Assembly: GCA_964579305.1 (NCBI GenBank)
Contig: CAZOGY010000001.1
Span: 1-64,000, forward strand
DNA length: 64,000 bases
Origin: JBCBWG01 sp964579305
GTDB lineage: Bacteria; Pseudomonadota; Alphaproteobacteria; Rhizobiales; Hyphomicrobiaceae
Reading direction: 5' to 3'
Each line of letters starts with the position of its first letter. The first letter of the stretch is position 1. This document shows positions 18,352 through 33,454 of the stretch, piece by piece. The notes under the pieces are model-generated. The model had not been told where the DNA came from and made no database searches. It saw only the letters and a list, made by a program, of their open reading frames with translations. Made by a program: the position numbers and the translations under genes.

Positions 18352-19419
18352 TTACCAAGCCGGTTGCAGTCGGCTTTTCTCTGGAAGCGTGTTGTCGCGC
18401 GCTGGCATGAAGTAGAGGCGTGCAAAGGCAAGGCCGGCCGCCGCGGTATAGGCTGCGCGTTTCACGCCGCCGAGTACGCCGCCCTGGATCTTGGCGTCTT
18501 CAATCTTGTCGGAAATCTTTCTCAGACGTTCCAAATGCTCGTAGAAGACGGGGTTGTCGACATCAAGCGTGATTGGGAACACTTGTTTGGAGATTTCCGT
18601 TGTAATCGCGAAGACCTGTTTTGCGTAATCGGTGGGTTCAATGCCAAGCGATTTGTGGAATGCCGGCCGATTGTGATCGCGAATGTACATTGTCGCAAAA
18701 ACGGCAAGCAGGAAGAAGCGCACCCAGTAGGTGTTGGCACCCTTAATGAGATGCGGATTGGCGCGCATCAACAGGGCGAAGGCTTCGCCGTGGCGGAACT
18801 CATCGTTGCACCACTGCTCAAACCATTTGAAAATCGGGTGAATGCGATTTTCGGGATGACGCTGCAGATGGCGGTAGATGGTGATATAGCGCGCGTAGCC
18901 AATCTTTTCTGACAGGTATGTCGCGTAGAAGATGAACTTAGGCTTGAAGAACGTGTATTTCTTCGTGCGCGTCAGATAGCCAAGGTCGATGCCGAGGCCG
19001 AAATCCTTCAGGCTGTCGTTGATGAAGCCGGCATGGCGGGCCTCATCGCGCGCCATCAGCCGGAACAGCTGGCAGATATCGGGATTGGTCCCGCGGCGCT
19101 TCATTTCTGCATAAAGAACGCAACCGGAAAATTCCGCCGTGAGCGAAGAGACCAGAAAGTCGATCAGTTCTTTGCGCAGGTCTTCTGGCAAGGCCATCAG
19201 ATCGACGTCGTCCCATTCATCGGTGCGTTTGAAATGGCCCTTGTTGGGATCGCTTTCCATTTCGGCGATCAGGGCATCCCATTCGGCCCGTACCGGCGTG
19301 ACGTCGATCTTGTCGAGTTCGTCGAAATCGGTCGTGTAGAAACGTGGCGTGAGGATCGTGTCCTTTTGCGCCCAGGACATCGTATCCTTTTTTGTAATCG
19401 CAATGCGTTCGATGGTCAT
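18352..19419 (-). CDS. acsF: Aerobic Mg-protoporphyrin IX monomethyl ester cyclase
   Basis: AcsF is the oxygen-dependent enzyme that forms ring E of protochlorophyllide. The start at 19419 is set by GAGGAG about 8 bp upstream; an upstream open stretch is ignored. The 355-residue protein carries the diiron sites: [25 protein letters not shown] (about 120-128) and [11 protein letters not shown] (about 205-213). Its start overlaps the end of the preceding small gene. No bchE (the oxygen-independent cyclase) is present in this window, so ring closure here needs oxygen unless bchE lies elsewhere. Confidence 0.95.
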   Translation of the reverse strand: MTIERIAITKKDTMSWAQKDTILTPRFYTTDFDELDKIDVTPVRAEWDALIAEMESDPNKGHFKRTDEWDDVDLMALPEDLRKELIDFLVSSLTAEFSGCVLYAEMKRRGTNPDICQLFRLMARDEARHAGFINDSLKDFGLGIDLGYLTRTKKYTFFKPKFIFYATYLSEKIGYARYITIYRHLQRHPENRIHPIFKWFEQWCNDEFRHGEAFALLMRANPHLIKGANTYWVRFFLLAVFATMYIRDHNRPAFHKSLGIEPTDYAKQVFAITTEISKQVFPITLDVDNPVFYEHLERLRKISDKIEDAKIQGGVLGGVKRAAYTAAAGLAFARLYFMPARDNTLPEKSRLQPAW

Positions 19420-19715
19420 AGCGCGCGCTCCTCGCTGAAGCTGAATTCGCACAATTCCATGAATTCCAGATCGCCCGTCATGCGCGTCCAAAGGCGCTCG
19501 ATCGGGCCTGCGCGGCGGACGGTGGCATGGCGGCGCAGGACGATGCTTTCGCCATAGGGCACGACGATTGGATCGCCGTGGACTTTGACTTCATCGCCGG
19601 GCTCGATGGTCACATCGCCATCCAGCTCAACGTGCGCTTCCAGGCTATCAAAGGTGTTGATCACGCGGACTGTGCAGGGCACGTCCAAGGTGCGCGGTGT
19701 CCTTTGTCTTGGCAT
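19416..19715 (-). CDS. Small conserved photosynthesis-cluster protein upstream of acsF
   Basis: 99 residues, hydrophilic, no membrane segment, with beta-rich stretches ([33 protein letters not shown]) resembling a small OB or barrel fold. GAGGAG precedes its ATG, and its stop overlaps the acsF start by 4 bp. Small unnamed proteins of about 95-110 residues sit just before acsF in many proteobacterial photosynthesis clusters. Translational coupling suggests that it assists or stabilises the cyclase, which is inference only. Confidence 0.75.
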   Translation of the reverse strand: MPRQRTPRTLDVPCTVRVINTFDSLEAHVELDGDVTIEPGDEVKVHGDPIVVPYGESIVLRRHATVRRAGPIERLWTRMTGDLEFMELCEFSFSEERAL

Positions 19716-19864
19716 TCTGGCGTCTCCTCAATCCGTTGGTGCCGACGTCCTGCATTGGAGCGTACAGGCCCCGGTGGGCTGCGTCGCTTCGACTTGCGGG
19801 GCGGATCGGCGCCGCTGGGGGCTGCGGCCGTCATTGGCCGCGGCGTTCGCGTGGGTCCATTCGT

Positions 19865-20551
19865 CTAAGCATTGGCGGCGCTGGCCGTGCCGGGTGCCTT
19901 GGCGTGCGGACGGGTGCGGATCTGTATTTTTGGTTTGGCGCGCTGATAGGCATCGCCGGTTTGTGCAGCGTACGCGGCAAGCGCTTCCGACAGGACGCGG
20001 GCCGCTGCCGTTGCTTGCGCCGCACAGCGGATGGCCGGTGCGGTGCCTTGCCAGCTCCAGGGCCGGTTGTGCGGCCATACCGCATATAAGGCGAGGCGTT
20101 CACCGTCGCGCAGGCAGACGGAGACGTCACCGGAGCCGTCGTCCTGGATCTTTGCAGAGGCCGTTGCGATCGTTGCGAACGGCACATTGATCGCCATTGG
20201 CAAGGTCACGCCGTGGCGGATCACCAAGCGCTTGTCGGTGATCGTGTAGACCGTGTTGATCGCGATCAGCCATCCCGCCAGCATCGCAAAGCCGATGATG
20301 GCGGCGCCGACGACGCACAACGTCACGAACGTCATGACGATGTGGCCAACCGTGGCGCCATGGTTCAGCCCGGAGAAAACCGATGAAACGGCCAGCACCG
20401 CAAAGAACAACGCGATAATACGCGTGTGGAAGATCGCATGTCCCAGTTGCCAGGGCTCCGGCGTTCCGCGCCAGAGAATGTTTTCACCCTCTGGCAACTC
20501 GCCTGGCAGACCTGCGATCGGTTCGAACGCAAAGTCGTCGTGCGGTGTCAT
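19865..20551 (-). CDS. puhB: Photosynthetic complex assembly protein PuhB
   Basis: 228 residues. EGENILWRGTPEPWQLGHAI near the N terminus, two to three membrane segments (about 45-115), and then a PH-like segment (YTITDKRLVIRHGVTLPMA) match PuhB, a reaction-centre assembly factor. Its ATG overlaps the puhA stop by 4 bp. The C-terminal 25 residues are basic. A 149-bp stretch separates it from the next gene, where puhC would be expected. Confidence 0.9.
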   Translation of the reverse strand: MTPHDDFAFEPIAGLPGELPEGENILWRGTPEPWQLGHAIFHTRIIALFFAVLAVSSVFSGLNHGATVGHIVMTFVTLCVVGAAIIGFAMLAGWLIAINTVYTITDKRLVIRHGVTLPMAINVPFATIATASAKIQDDGSGDVSVCLRDGERLALYAVWPHNRPWSWQGTAPAIRCAAQATAAARVLSEALAAYAAQTGDAYQRAKPKIQIRTRPHAKAPGTASAANA

Positions 20552-21399
20552 ATCAGCGGCTCCTGGCGGTCTGGTGTGGCGTACAGGTAGCCGCCACCGA
20601 AGTAGCCAAAGATCTTTTCTTCTTCGAGGTAGGTGATCTGGCTGTCCGACTGCGTGCCAGGCACACCGGCGAACTGCGCAGCGGTGATCGCACGCACCTT
20701 ATAGGTCGCCTCGATCTCCTGCTTTTTGACGGAGATCAGTGGGATCAGCAGATCGCGGTTGGTCGTGTAGTCGACCATGTTCCAGGGCACGAGCACGCGG
20801 CGCGGACTTGCCAACTCGCCTTCGCCGCTTGTGATCCCATCGAGTTCCACTTCCACGTAGCGGATGACAAAGTCAGAGCGGTCCACCCAGAGTTCCACGA
20901 TGGTGCCGGCCTTGACGCCATCGCAACCCAGGATCGGCCGGCCGCGCGGGTCGATGTCCTGTTTTGCGACCGTGAAGTCGGGATCAGCCCGCATGGGCAC
21001 GATCCGCGGCTTGTGCTCAAACGTGGTGTCGGGGATGTCGGGGCGTTCGGCCCAGGCGGCGGGGCCGATGCCGTCGGTCATCGGGTTGCCGGTCGGCACG
21101 ATGGGCGAGCCGACGCCGCCAACGACCATTTCGGCTGCGAGCGGACGGGTATCGGCGTTGGCAGGATCTGGCGCCTGAACGGTCCGGCCGTCGTTGGTGT
21201 GGAAGACCTTCGGCGTCGGCATCCAGAGGTCCTGGTTCCAGGCTTTGCCGTCGGTCTCGTTGACGAGCGGAAAGCCCTCCCGGCGACCTTCCTGCTGGAT
21301 GTATAAAACCAGCCAGAAAAAGAAGCCCCAGAACAGGTAAAGCGACACCAACGCAAGGTCGATGTGGCCGGTGAAATTTCCAAAGCCCTGTAGCAGCAT
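20548..21399 (-). CDS. puhA: Photosynthetic reaction centre H subunit
   Basis: 283 residues from the ATG at 21399, with GGAAGGAG upstream; the open frame continues 13 codons further without a ribosome site. One membrane helix lies at about 14-35 (LALVSLYLFWGFFFWLVLYI), followed by GRREGFPL and the cytoplasmic beta domain (AGTIVELWVDRSD, VPWNMVDY). PuhA caps the L/M core and helps proton delivery to QB. It is followed by puhB and preceded by lhaA. Confidence 0.95.
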   Translation of the reverse strand: MLLQGFGNFTGHIDLALVSLYLFWGFFFWLVLYIQQEGRREGFPLVNETDGKAWNQDLWMPTPKVFHTNDGRTVQAPDPANADTRPLAAEMVVGGVGSPIVPTGNPMTDGIGPAAWAERPDIPDTTFEHKPRIVPMRADPDFTVAKQDIDPRGRPILGCDGVKAGTIVELWVDRSDFVIRYVEVELDGITSGEGELASPRRVLVPWNMVDYTTNRDLLIPLISVKKQEIEATYKVRAITAAQFAGVPGTQSDSQITYLEEEKIFGYFGGGYLYATPDRQEPLI

Positions 21400-21443
21400 G
21401 TCTCTTGCTCCTTCCAAAGTCTCAGCCGCGCACGGCACAAGGG

Positions 21444-22901
21444 TCAGCCTGGCGTTTCGGTCAGCCCGAAACGGTGAAGTGTCTTGCGGTCGCCGGCCCG
21501 CTGGTGTCGGGCAAGCGGCCCAACCACGGCGATGGTGGCAAACAGCAACAGAATTTCGAGGTGGTAGATCGCGATGTAGCCAAGCGCGGTCCCGTCAAAG
21601 CCCGGGCCCAGGAAACCAGCGCTCGACATCGCTTTGATGCCATCGCGAATGCCGCCGCCGATCGCCATGGCGAGACCGGTGGCGGTGGCCTGGACCGCGC
21701 CCCACGCGCCAAGTGCCAGCCCCGCATTGTCGTCGTCGGCCTGGCTCATGGCCGCCATCAGCGTGCCGACCGCGAACAGGCCGCTGCCAAGACCAATGCC
21801 GAATGTGCCGATCTGGAAGATGGTGACCGCGTGGATCGGCGCAGACAGAAGGACCAGGGCAAAAGCTGCGACACCAATCACCGCGCCGTAGGCTGCCAGC
21901 CGGCAGGCATCGCTCCCGCGCGTGAGCATGCGGGCGGCAAGCGTGAAACCGATCAGGCTGCCGCCGGCCATGAAGGCGGTGAGCGCCGTGGTTGCTGACA
22001 CGCTGAGCTTGAGGACCTCGCCGCCATAGGGCTCAAGCAGGATGTCCTGCATCCCAAACGCAGCCGAGCCAAGGCCCACCGCCATCAGCAGGCGATAGGG
22101 TTTGCGATGCGCGCGATAGGCGGCCCAGGCTTGACGGAAGGTCGGGCGCGGTTTTTGCGGCGCGGTCAGCGCAAGATTGCGTGGCTCCTGTTTCCACAGC
22201 GCAATGTGGTTGAGCACGATGACCACAACCGCACAGCCCTGGATGACCTGGATCAAGGTCTTGGGCGATGGGTCGACCAGTAAGCGGCCCAGTATCAGCG
22301 CGGCGAAAAACATGCCGACCAGCAGCATCACGTAGAGCAATGCAATGACGCGGGGGCGGTTGTCATCATTCGACAGATCAGCAGCGAGGGCGAGCCCGGC
22401 CGTTTGCGTCATGTGCACACCGGCGCCGGCGAGTAGAAAGGCGATGGCTGCGGCGACCTGGCCGACGAGGGGCGGCGCGGTGGAGTCTTGAAGGTTCAAA
22501 AGCGCGAACGGCATGATCGCCAGACCGCCATACGTGAGCATGGCGCCCATGCCCATGTATGGGACCCGCCGCCATCCCAGGAACGACTTATGCGTGTCGG
22601 ACCGAAAGCCGATCAGCGCGCGCAGTGGCGCCACCACGAGCGGTAACGAGACCATCAGCGCGACAAGGCCCGCTGACACGCCAAGTTCCACAATCATCAC
22701 GCGGTTGAGCGTTCCGGTCAGCAGCACCATCGTCATGCCGACGGCGACCTGGAACAGCGAAAGCCGCAGAAGGCGCGAGAGCGGCAGGTCTTTCGTTGCT
22801 GCATCGGCGAACGGCAAGAGCTGCAAGAACAGGTTGGAGGTCGCCTGTGGCGACAGCCCTGGCAGCTTTCCCGGTGGTTTGATTGGGAACGGCATCTTCA
22901 T
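21444..22901 (-). CDS. lhaA: Light-harvesting 1 assembly protein LhaA (PucC-family MFS)
   Basis: 485 residues, about 12 membrane helices. The start at 22901 overlaps the bchM stop in ATGA. LTGTLNRVMIVELGVSA and APLRALIGFRSDTHKS near the N terminus and DILLEPYGGEVL in the middle are PucC/LhaA signatures. LhaA is needed for LH1 assembly and may deliver bacteriochlorophyll to PufA and PufB. A second PucC-family gene lies downstream of bchG. The bchM-lhaA-puhA order is conserved in purple bacteria. Confidence 0.93.
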   Translation of the reverse strand: MKMPFPIKPPGKLPGLSPQATSNLFLQLLPFADAATKDLPLSRLLRLSLFQVAVGMTMVLLTGTLNRVMIVELGVSAGLVALMVSLPLVVAPLRALIGFRSDTHKSFLGWRRVPYMGMGAMLTYGGLAIMPFALLNLQDSTAPPLVGQVAAAIAFLLAGAGVHMTQTAGLALAADLSNDDNRPRVIALLYVMLLVGMFFAALILGRLLVDPSPKTLIQVIQGCAVVVIVLNHIALWKQEPRNLALTAPQKPRPTFRQAWAAYRAHRKPYRLLMAVGLGSAAFGMQDILLEPYGGEVLKLSVSATTALTAFMAGGSLIGFTLAARMLTRGSDACRLAAYGAVIGVAAFALVLLSAPIHAVTIFQIGTFGIGLGSGLFAVGTLMAAMSQADDDNAGLALGAWGAVQATATGLAMAIGGGIRDGIKAMSSAGFLGPGFDGTALGYIAIYHLEILLLFATIAVVGPLARHQRAGDRKTLHRFGLTETPG

Positions 22902-23596
22902 GAGCGCACGAGCTCCATGCCGTGAGACGTATAAAAGCCGCCGCTGATCCGGTTGTGGCGATGGACTTTCCAATCGCCCAGGCGCGGTTCGCCGGTCAGA
23001 ACGCGGCGCAAACGCGCCTGCGAAACCGGCACGATCGCGGGCGCGCGATCCGATTTTGGAAACAGCCGGCCGGTGATGTGCATGGCGCGCAAGGCCGGTG
23101 TTGCCGGTGCGAACGTGAACACCATCGAGTGGCGCGTGCGCGCACCAACGCGGGCGAGAACGTCGGCGATGTGGCCGGCCTCGTAATGGATCAAACTGTC
23201 CATGGCGACGACGTGGTCGAACTGGCCGAGGGCCTCGTCCAGCATGTCGCCAACGCGGAAGTCGATCCGGCTGCGCAGCGCTTGCGGTGTTCGCTGCCGT
23301 GCGACATCGACAAGCGAGCCGGCGATATCGATTGCGGTCACGTGTGCGCCGCGTTCGGCGGCAGCGGTGGCGAGGGCGCCTGTGCCGCAGCCGGCATCGA
23401 GAATGCGGCGGCCGGTCAGGTCGTGCGGCAGCCAGTCGAGCAATTGCGCGCGCATGCGATCGCGGCCCGCGCGCACGGTGGCGCGGATGCCTGAGACCGG
23501 AGCATCGGAGGTCAAGCGCGACCAGGCTTCCGACGCGGTTTCGTCGAAGTAGGTCTCAAGCTCGTTGCGGCGTGCGCTGTAACTTGTGTCCGTCAT
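22898..23596 (-). CDS. bchM: Mg-protoporphyrin IX O-methyltransferase
   Basis: BchM methylates the ring C propionate of Mg-protoporphyrin IX with S-adenosylmethionine. 232 residues from the ATG at 23596; the frame is open upstream into bchL codons. ILDAGCGTGALATAAAERG (about 64-82) is the SAM loop, DFRVGDMLDEALGQFDHVV follows, and FTFAPATPALRAMHITGRLFP is typical of BchM. It comes after bchL, so chelatase, methyltransferase and DPOR components are made together. Confidence 0.94.
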   Translation of the reverse strand: MTDTSYSARRNELETYFDETASEAWSRLTSDAPVSGIRATVRAGRDRMRAQLLDWLPHDLTGRRILDAGCGTGALATAAAERGAHVTAIDIAGSLVDVARQRTPQALRSRIDFRVGDMLDEALGQFDHVVAMDSLIHYEAGHIADVLARVGARTRHSMVFTFAPATPALRAMHITGRLFPKSDRAPAIVPVSQARLRRVLTGEPRLGDWKVHRHNRISGGFYTSHGMELVRS

Positions 23597-23672
23597 GGTC
23601 GGTCCCGGTTGGGTCGCTCTCGGTCGGGTCGGTCTCAATGCGTCGACGTCGGGTTCATCCCGCGTGGCAGGA

Positions 23673-28348
<4,676 letters not shown>

Positions 28349-28349
28349 G

Positions 28350-29978
28350 TCAGCGCCCAAAATGGGCCTTGGCATCGTACAGCGTCTCCAAAGTGATCAG
28401 CGCCACGCCGTGTTCACGGGCGTAGCTTTCGGTGTTGCGACGTGCTTTGCCGCGCACGAAGAACGGGATGCGTTTGAGTTCACGTTCAGCATCGTCAGCC
28501 CAGCTGACGGTGATGGGTGCGTCGGGGTCCGACGGGGGCGTGGGCGGCGCATGCGCCTCAGCGACGGCCGCGTGCACGGATGTTGGCAAGGCTTGCGCGT
28601 CCGGTGTCGCGGTGGCGCGGGCGCCATGGCCGTGATGCGATGGGGCGGCCTCGTCGTGAAATTCGAAATCCTCGCGGAACATCGCGAGCAGGTGTTCTTC
28701 AAGACCCATCATGAGGGGATGGACCCAGGTGTCGAAGATGACGTTGGCGCCTTCAAAACCCATCATCGGCGCATAGCGCGCGGGAAAATCTTGAACGTGG
28801 ACGGGCGCTGAGATGACGGCGCAGCCGATCCCGGCACGTTTGGCGATATGGCGTTCCATCTGCGTGCCGAGGACAAGCTCAGGCTGCAGTGTCTGGATTG
28901 CGTCTTCGACGTCGAGGTAGTCGTCCGTGATCAAGGCTTCGAGGCCGAGATCCTTTGCGGCGGCGCGGACTTCGCGCGCGCTTTCGCGTGAGTAAGTCCC
29001 AAGCCCGACGACGTTGAAGCCGAACTCTTCCTTGGCGATGCGCGCCGCGGCAACGGCATGCGTGCCATCGGCAAAGATAAATACGCGCTTGTTGGTCAGG
29101 TAATTGCTGTCGACGGAGCGGGCATACCAGGGCTGACGCAAGTCGCGCTCAAGGGTTGCCATGTCGGCAGTGAGACCGGTGATCTCGCTGACTTCGGCAA
29201 TGAAATCGCGGGTTGCGCCGACGCCCATGGGCACGGTCTTGGTATGGGGCATGGCATGGGCGCGCTTGAGCCACTCAGCGGTGCTGCGCGCCAGCTCAGG
29301 ATACAGGACGACATTGAAGTCTGCGTCGGGAATCCGTGCGATATCAGCCGGTGTTGCATCCAGCGGCGCGACCACGTTGACATCGATACCCATCGCACCC
29401 AGCAGCCGGGTCATTTCGGTGACGTCGTCGCGATGGCGGAAGCCAAGCGCCGTTGGTCCGAGAATGTTGCAGGCGGGGCGGCGTGCGATTGCCGGGGCGT
29501 TGGCGGTGTCGTCCGTATCCCTCGTCGTTGCTGCGCGTTGGGACACAACCGAGCGCACGACCTGGTAGAACGTCTCAGCCGCGCCCCAGTTTTCTTTCTT
29601 CGAATAGGACGGCAACTCAAGCGGCACGACAGGAATGTCGAGGTTCATCGCCTTGGCAAGGCCGGCCGGGTCGTCCTGGATCAGTTCTGCCGTGCAGGAG
29701 GCGCCAACCAGCATCAGATCCGGCTGGAAGCGTGCAAAGGCATCGCGCGCGGCGGTCTGGAACAGGTCGGCCGTATCGCTGCCAAGGTCGCGGGCCTGGA
29801 ATGTTGTGTAGGTGACCGGCGGACGGTGGTCACGCCGCTCAATCATCGTGAACAGCAAGTCGGCGTAGGTGTCGCCCTGCGGTGCGTGGAGCACGTAGTG
29901 CACGTTTTTCATGGCCGTGGCCACGCGCATGGCGCCAACGTGCGGCGGTCCTTCGTATGTCCAAAGTGTCAACTGCAT
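28350..29978 (-). CDS. bchB: Dark protochlorophyllide reductase subunit B
   Basis: 542 residues, NifK-like subunit of the BchNB tetramer. [16 protein letters not shown] at the N terminus, an early Asp region (GDTYADLLF) for the BchB aspartate ligand of the 4Fe-4S cluster, and [14 protein letters not shown] are characteristic. The C terminus has the PCP-red domain ([18 protein letters not shown]). A linker of about 60 residues rich in His, Ala and Pro separates that domain from the core. bchN ends 4 bp upstream. Confidence 0.96.
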   Translation of the reverse strand: MQLTLWTYEGPPHVGAMRVATAMKNVHYVLHAPQGDTYADLLFTMIERRDHRPPVTYTTFQARDLGSDTADLFQTAARDAFARFQPDLMLVGASCTAELIQDDPAGLAKAMNLDIPVVPLELPSYSKKENWGAAETFYQVVRSVVSQRAATTRDTDDTANAPAIARRPACNILGPTALGFRHRDDVTEMTRLLGAMGIDVNVVAPLDATPADIARIPDADFNVVLYPELARSTAEWLKRAHAMPHTKTVPMGVGATRDFIAEVSEITGLTADMATLERDLRQPWYARSVDSNYLTNKRVFIFADGTHAVAAARIAKEEFGFNVVGLGTYSRESAREVRAAAKDLGLEALITDDYLDVEDAIQTLQPELVLGTQMERHIAKRAGIGCAVISAPVHVQDFPARYAPMMGFEGANVIFDTWVHPLMMGLEEHLLAMFREDFEFHDEAAPSHHGHGARATATPDAQALPTSVHAAVAEAHAPPTPPSDPDAPITVSWADDAERELKRIPFFVRGKARRNTESYAREHGVALITLETLYDAKAHFGR

Positions 29979-29982
29979 CGGC

Positions 29983-31907
<1,925 letters not shown>

Positions 31908-32093
31908 GCGCGCCCCCTCATCAACTTCGCCTGAACCTGCCCGTGGATCTGCGCCACGCGATGTGACTGGCCACGCTGGGCGTTTGCCCGGTTCAGGCGG
32001 CTTGCGATGGCTCAGATGGCGGTGCGTCGAGCGTCATGCACAGCGCTTGAGAGCCTCGTCCGTTGCCATGATCTTGGTGCGCGGCTTGGCGAG

Positions 32094-32111
32094 TGTCAAT
32101 CTTATTTGACA
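32094..32111. promoter_or_regulatory. PpsR/CrtJ operator between bchF and ppaA
   Basis: TGT-N12-ACA with TTGACA readable on both strands (32106-32111 plus; 32099-32094 minus), so it could overlap -35 elements for both the bchF operon and ppaA. No GACATGT companion is present. Confidence 0.8.
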
Positions 32112-32114
32112 CAT

Positions 32115-32130
32115 TTGATCGCGTGATCAA
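32115..32130. promoter_or_regulatory. Palindrome TTGATC-N4-GATCAA next to the PpsR site
   Basis: Six-base arms with GCGT between them, 3 bp from the operator. It resembles an FNR box (TTGAT-N4-ATCAA), but the two half-sites are 2 bp too far apart. It may bind a CRP/FNR-type or another dimeric regulator. Confidence 0.4.
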
Positions 32131-32373
32131 CTTTACATTCGTCCTAGAACAGGGCCTAGTGTGACGAGACTGTGTGTTTGACCTTGGATTTACGTCTGAG
32201 GGACTGGTTGGCCCCGCGTCGGGGTCGTGTTTGTCTGCCGTGAGGATCTGAAATCTGGCGACGCAGCCCGCACACGAATAGGTGGGTGATGCGTTGGATC
32301 GACGGGGCGCCCCGTTTCGGCTGCACTTTTTTCGCGCTGAGCGAGCCGATCAGCGGCAGCTGGGTGACGAGAC

Positions 32374-33369
32374 ATGAGCCGTCAAAAACGCCCAGGCCCG
32401 GAAGATCCAGATAGGCCCCAAGGGCTTACAAGCCAGACGCCAGCGATGCGCGGCCCAAACGCTGAGGGGGCCGACATGTCGTCCCAAACAAGTACGGTTG
32501 ATTCCGGGCAGCCCAATCCGGATGCAGGGCGGATGGCGCACCAGCACGCCTCCCAAATGGCAGCTCCGGGTGCTGCGTTGACGCAAGATCTGGCTGGTGT
32601 GATCGGCCGCGAAATCATCCCGCGTCTCATGCTTTTGCATGGTGTGCGGGCCGCTGGCGACGCGCCTGGCACTGGTCGAACCGCACCTGATGGCCCGGCC
32701 AGCGAAGACGATGGCGCCAAAGCGCGCAAGGCGCTGCTTGAGTGCGTTTTGGCTGATGATGATGCGGGCGCGCGCGCCGTCATCGACGCGCAATTGCGCC
32801 TTGGACATGACCTGGAAGCGGTGATCCTGCAGACAATTGCCCCAACGGCGCGGTTTCTGGGCCGACTTTGGGAGCATGATGCGGTCAGTTTCGTCGACGT
32901 CACGATTGCCACGTCACGCCTGCAGCAGCTTATCCACAGCCTGCGACCTGCCCAGCCGCTCTCGCAAGATGACCAGGGGCGGCATATCCTTTTGTTGCCG
33001 GCACCCGGCGAGCAGCACACGTTTGGTTTGCTGGTGCTGGGCGAATTTTTCCGCAATCGCGGATGGAGCGTAACCGGCGGTTATCAAATCGCTGCCGCTG
33101 AGGCTGAGCAGATTATTGCGCGCTCACACCAGGATGTCGTTGGCATTTCACTTTCGAATGCGCGGCTGACTGAGCCCCTCACAAAATTCATTTCCGCATT
33201 GCGGTCGCGCTCGCGCAATCGGGGTTTGCACGTTCTCGTTGGCGGATCGGTGTTTGAGAAAGAGCCTGCGCTGGTGGAGCGGGTGGGCGCTGATGCGTGT
33301 CAATCCGATCCGTTGGATGCGGTCTCCCACTGCGAAACGCTCTTGCCGCCGCGACAGAGCGGCTCATGA
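32374..33369 (+). CDS. ppaA: PpaA/AerR-type cobalamin-binding antirepressor
   Basis: 331 residues; start taken at 32374, though an internal ATG at 32476 is also possible since the first 70 residues are hydrophilic and unlike the family. After an alpha-helical segment (LLECVLADDDAGARAVIDAQL, cited in part: DDAGARAVIDAQL) comes LGRLWEHDAVSFVDVTIATSRLQ in two pieces, then a B12-type domain with LLLPAPGEQHTFG (about 205-217) and GISLSNARL. The EQHTFG His is the expected axial ligand. AerR/PpaA modulates CrtJ/PpsR using light-sensitive cobalamin. It stands directly upstream of ppsR in the same direction. Confidence 0.88.
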   Translation: MSRQKRPGPEDPDRPQGLTSQTPAMRGPNAEGADMSSQTSTVDSGQPNPDAGRMAHQHASQMAAPGAALTQDLAGVIGREIIPRLMLLHGVRAAGDAPGTGRTAPDGPASEDDGAKARKALLECVLADDDAGARAVIDAQLRLGHDLEAVILQTIAPTARFLGRLWEHDAVSFVDVTIATSRLQQLIHSLRPAQPLSQDDQGRHILLLPAPGEQHTFGLLVLGEFFRNRGWSVTGGYQIAAAEAEQIIARSHQDVVGISLSNARLTEPLTKFISALRSRSRNRGLHVLVGGSVFEKEPALVERVGADACQSDPLDAVSHCETLLPPRQSGS

Positions 33370-33454
33370 CACAGCCCCGTCGGCTGCGGTGGATGCTGGC
33401 ACACCGATGGACGGGACCGGGCCGGCGACAGATCTCAGTTCGTGAGAGCGCACG

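Larger units (their letters stand above)
31908..32373. other. Divergent control region between bchF and ppaA
   Basis: 466 bp without a convincing gene. It holds a PpsR-type operator (32094-32111), a TTGATC...GATCAA palindrome (32115-32130) and AT-rich blocks, and must drive both the bchF operon and ppaA. Short open frames in it are shadows. Confidence 0.7.
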
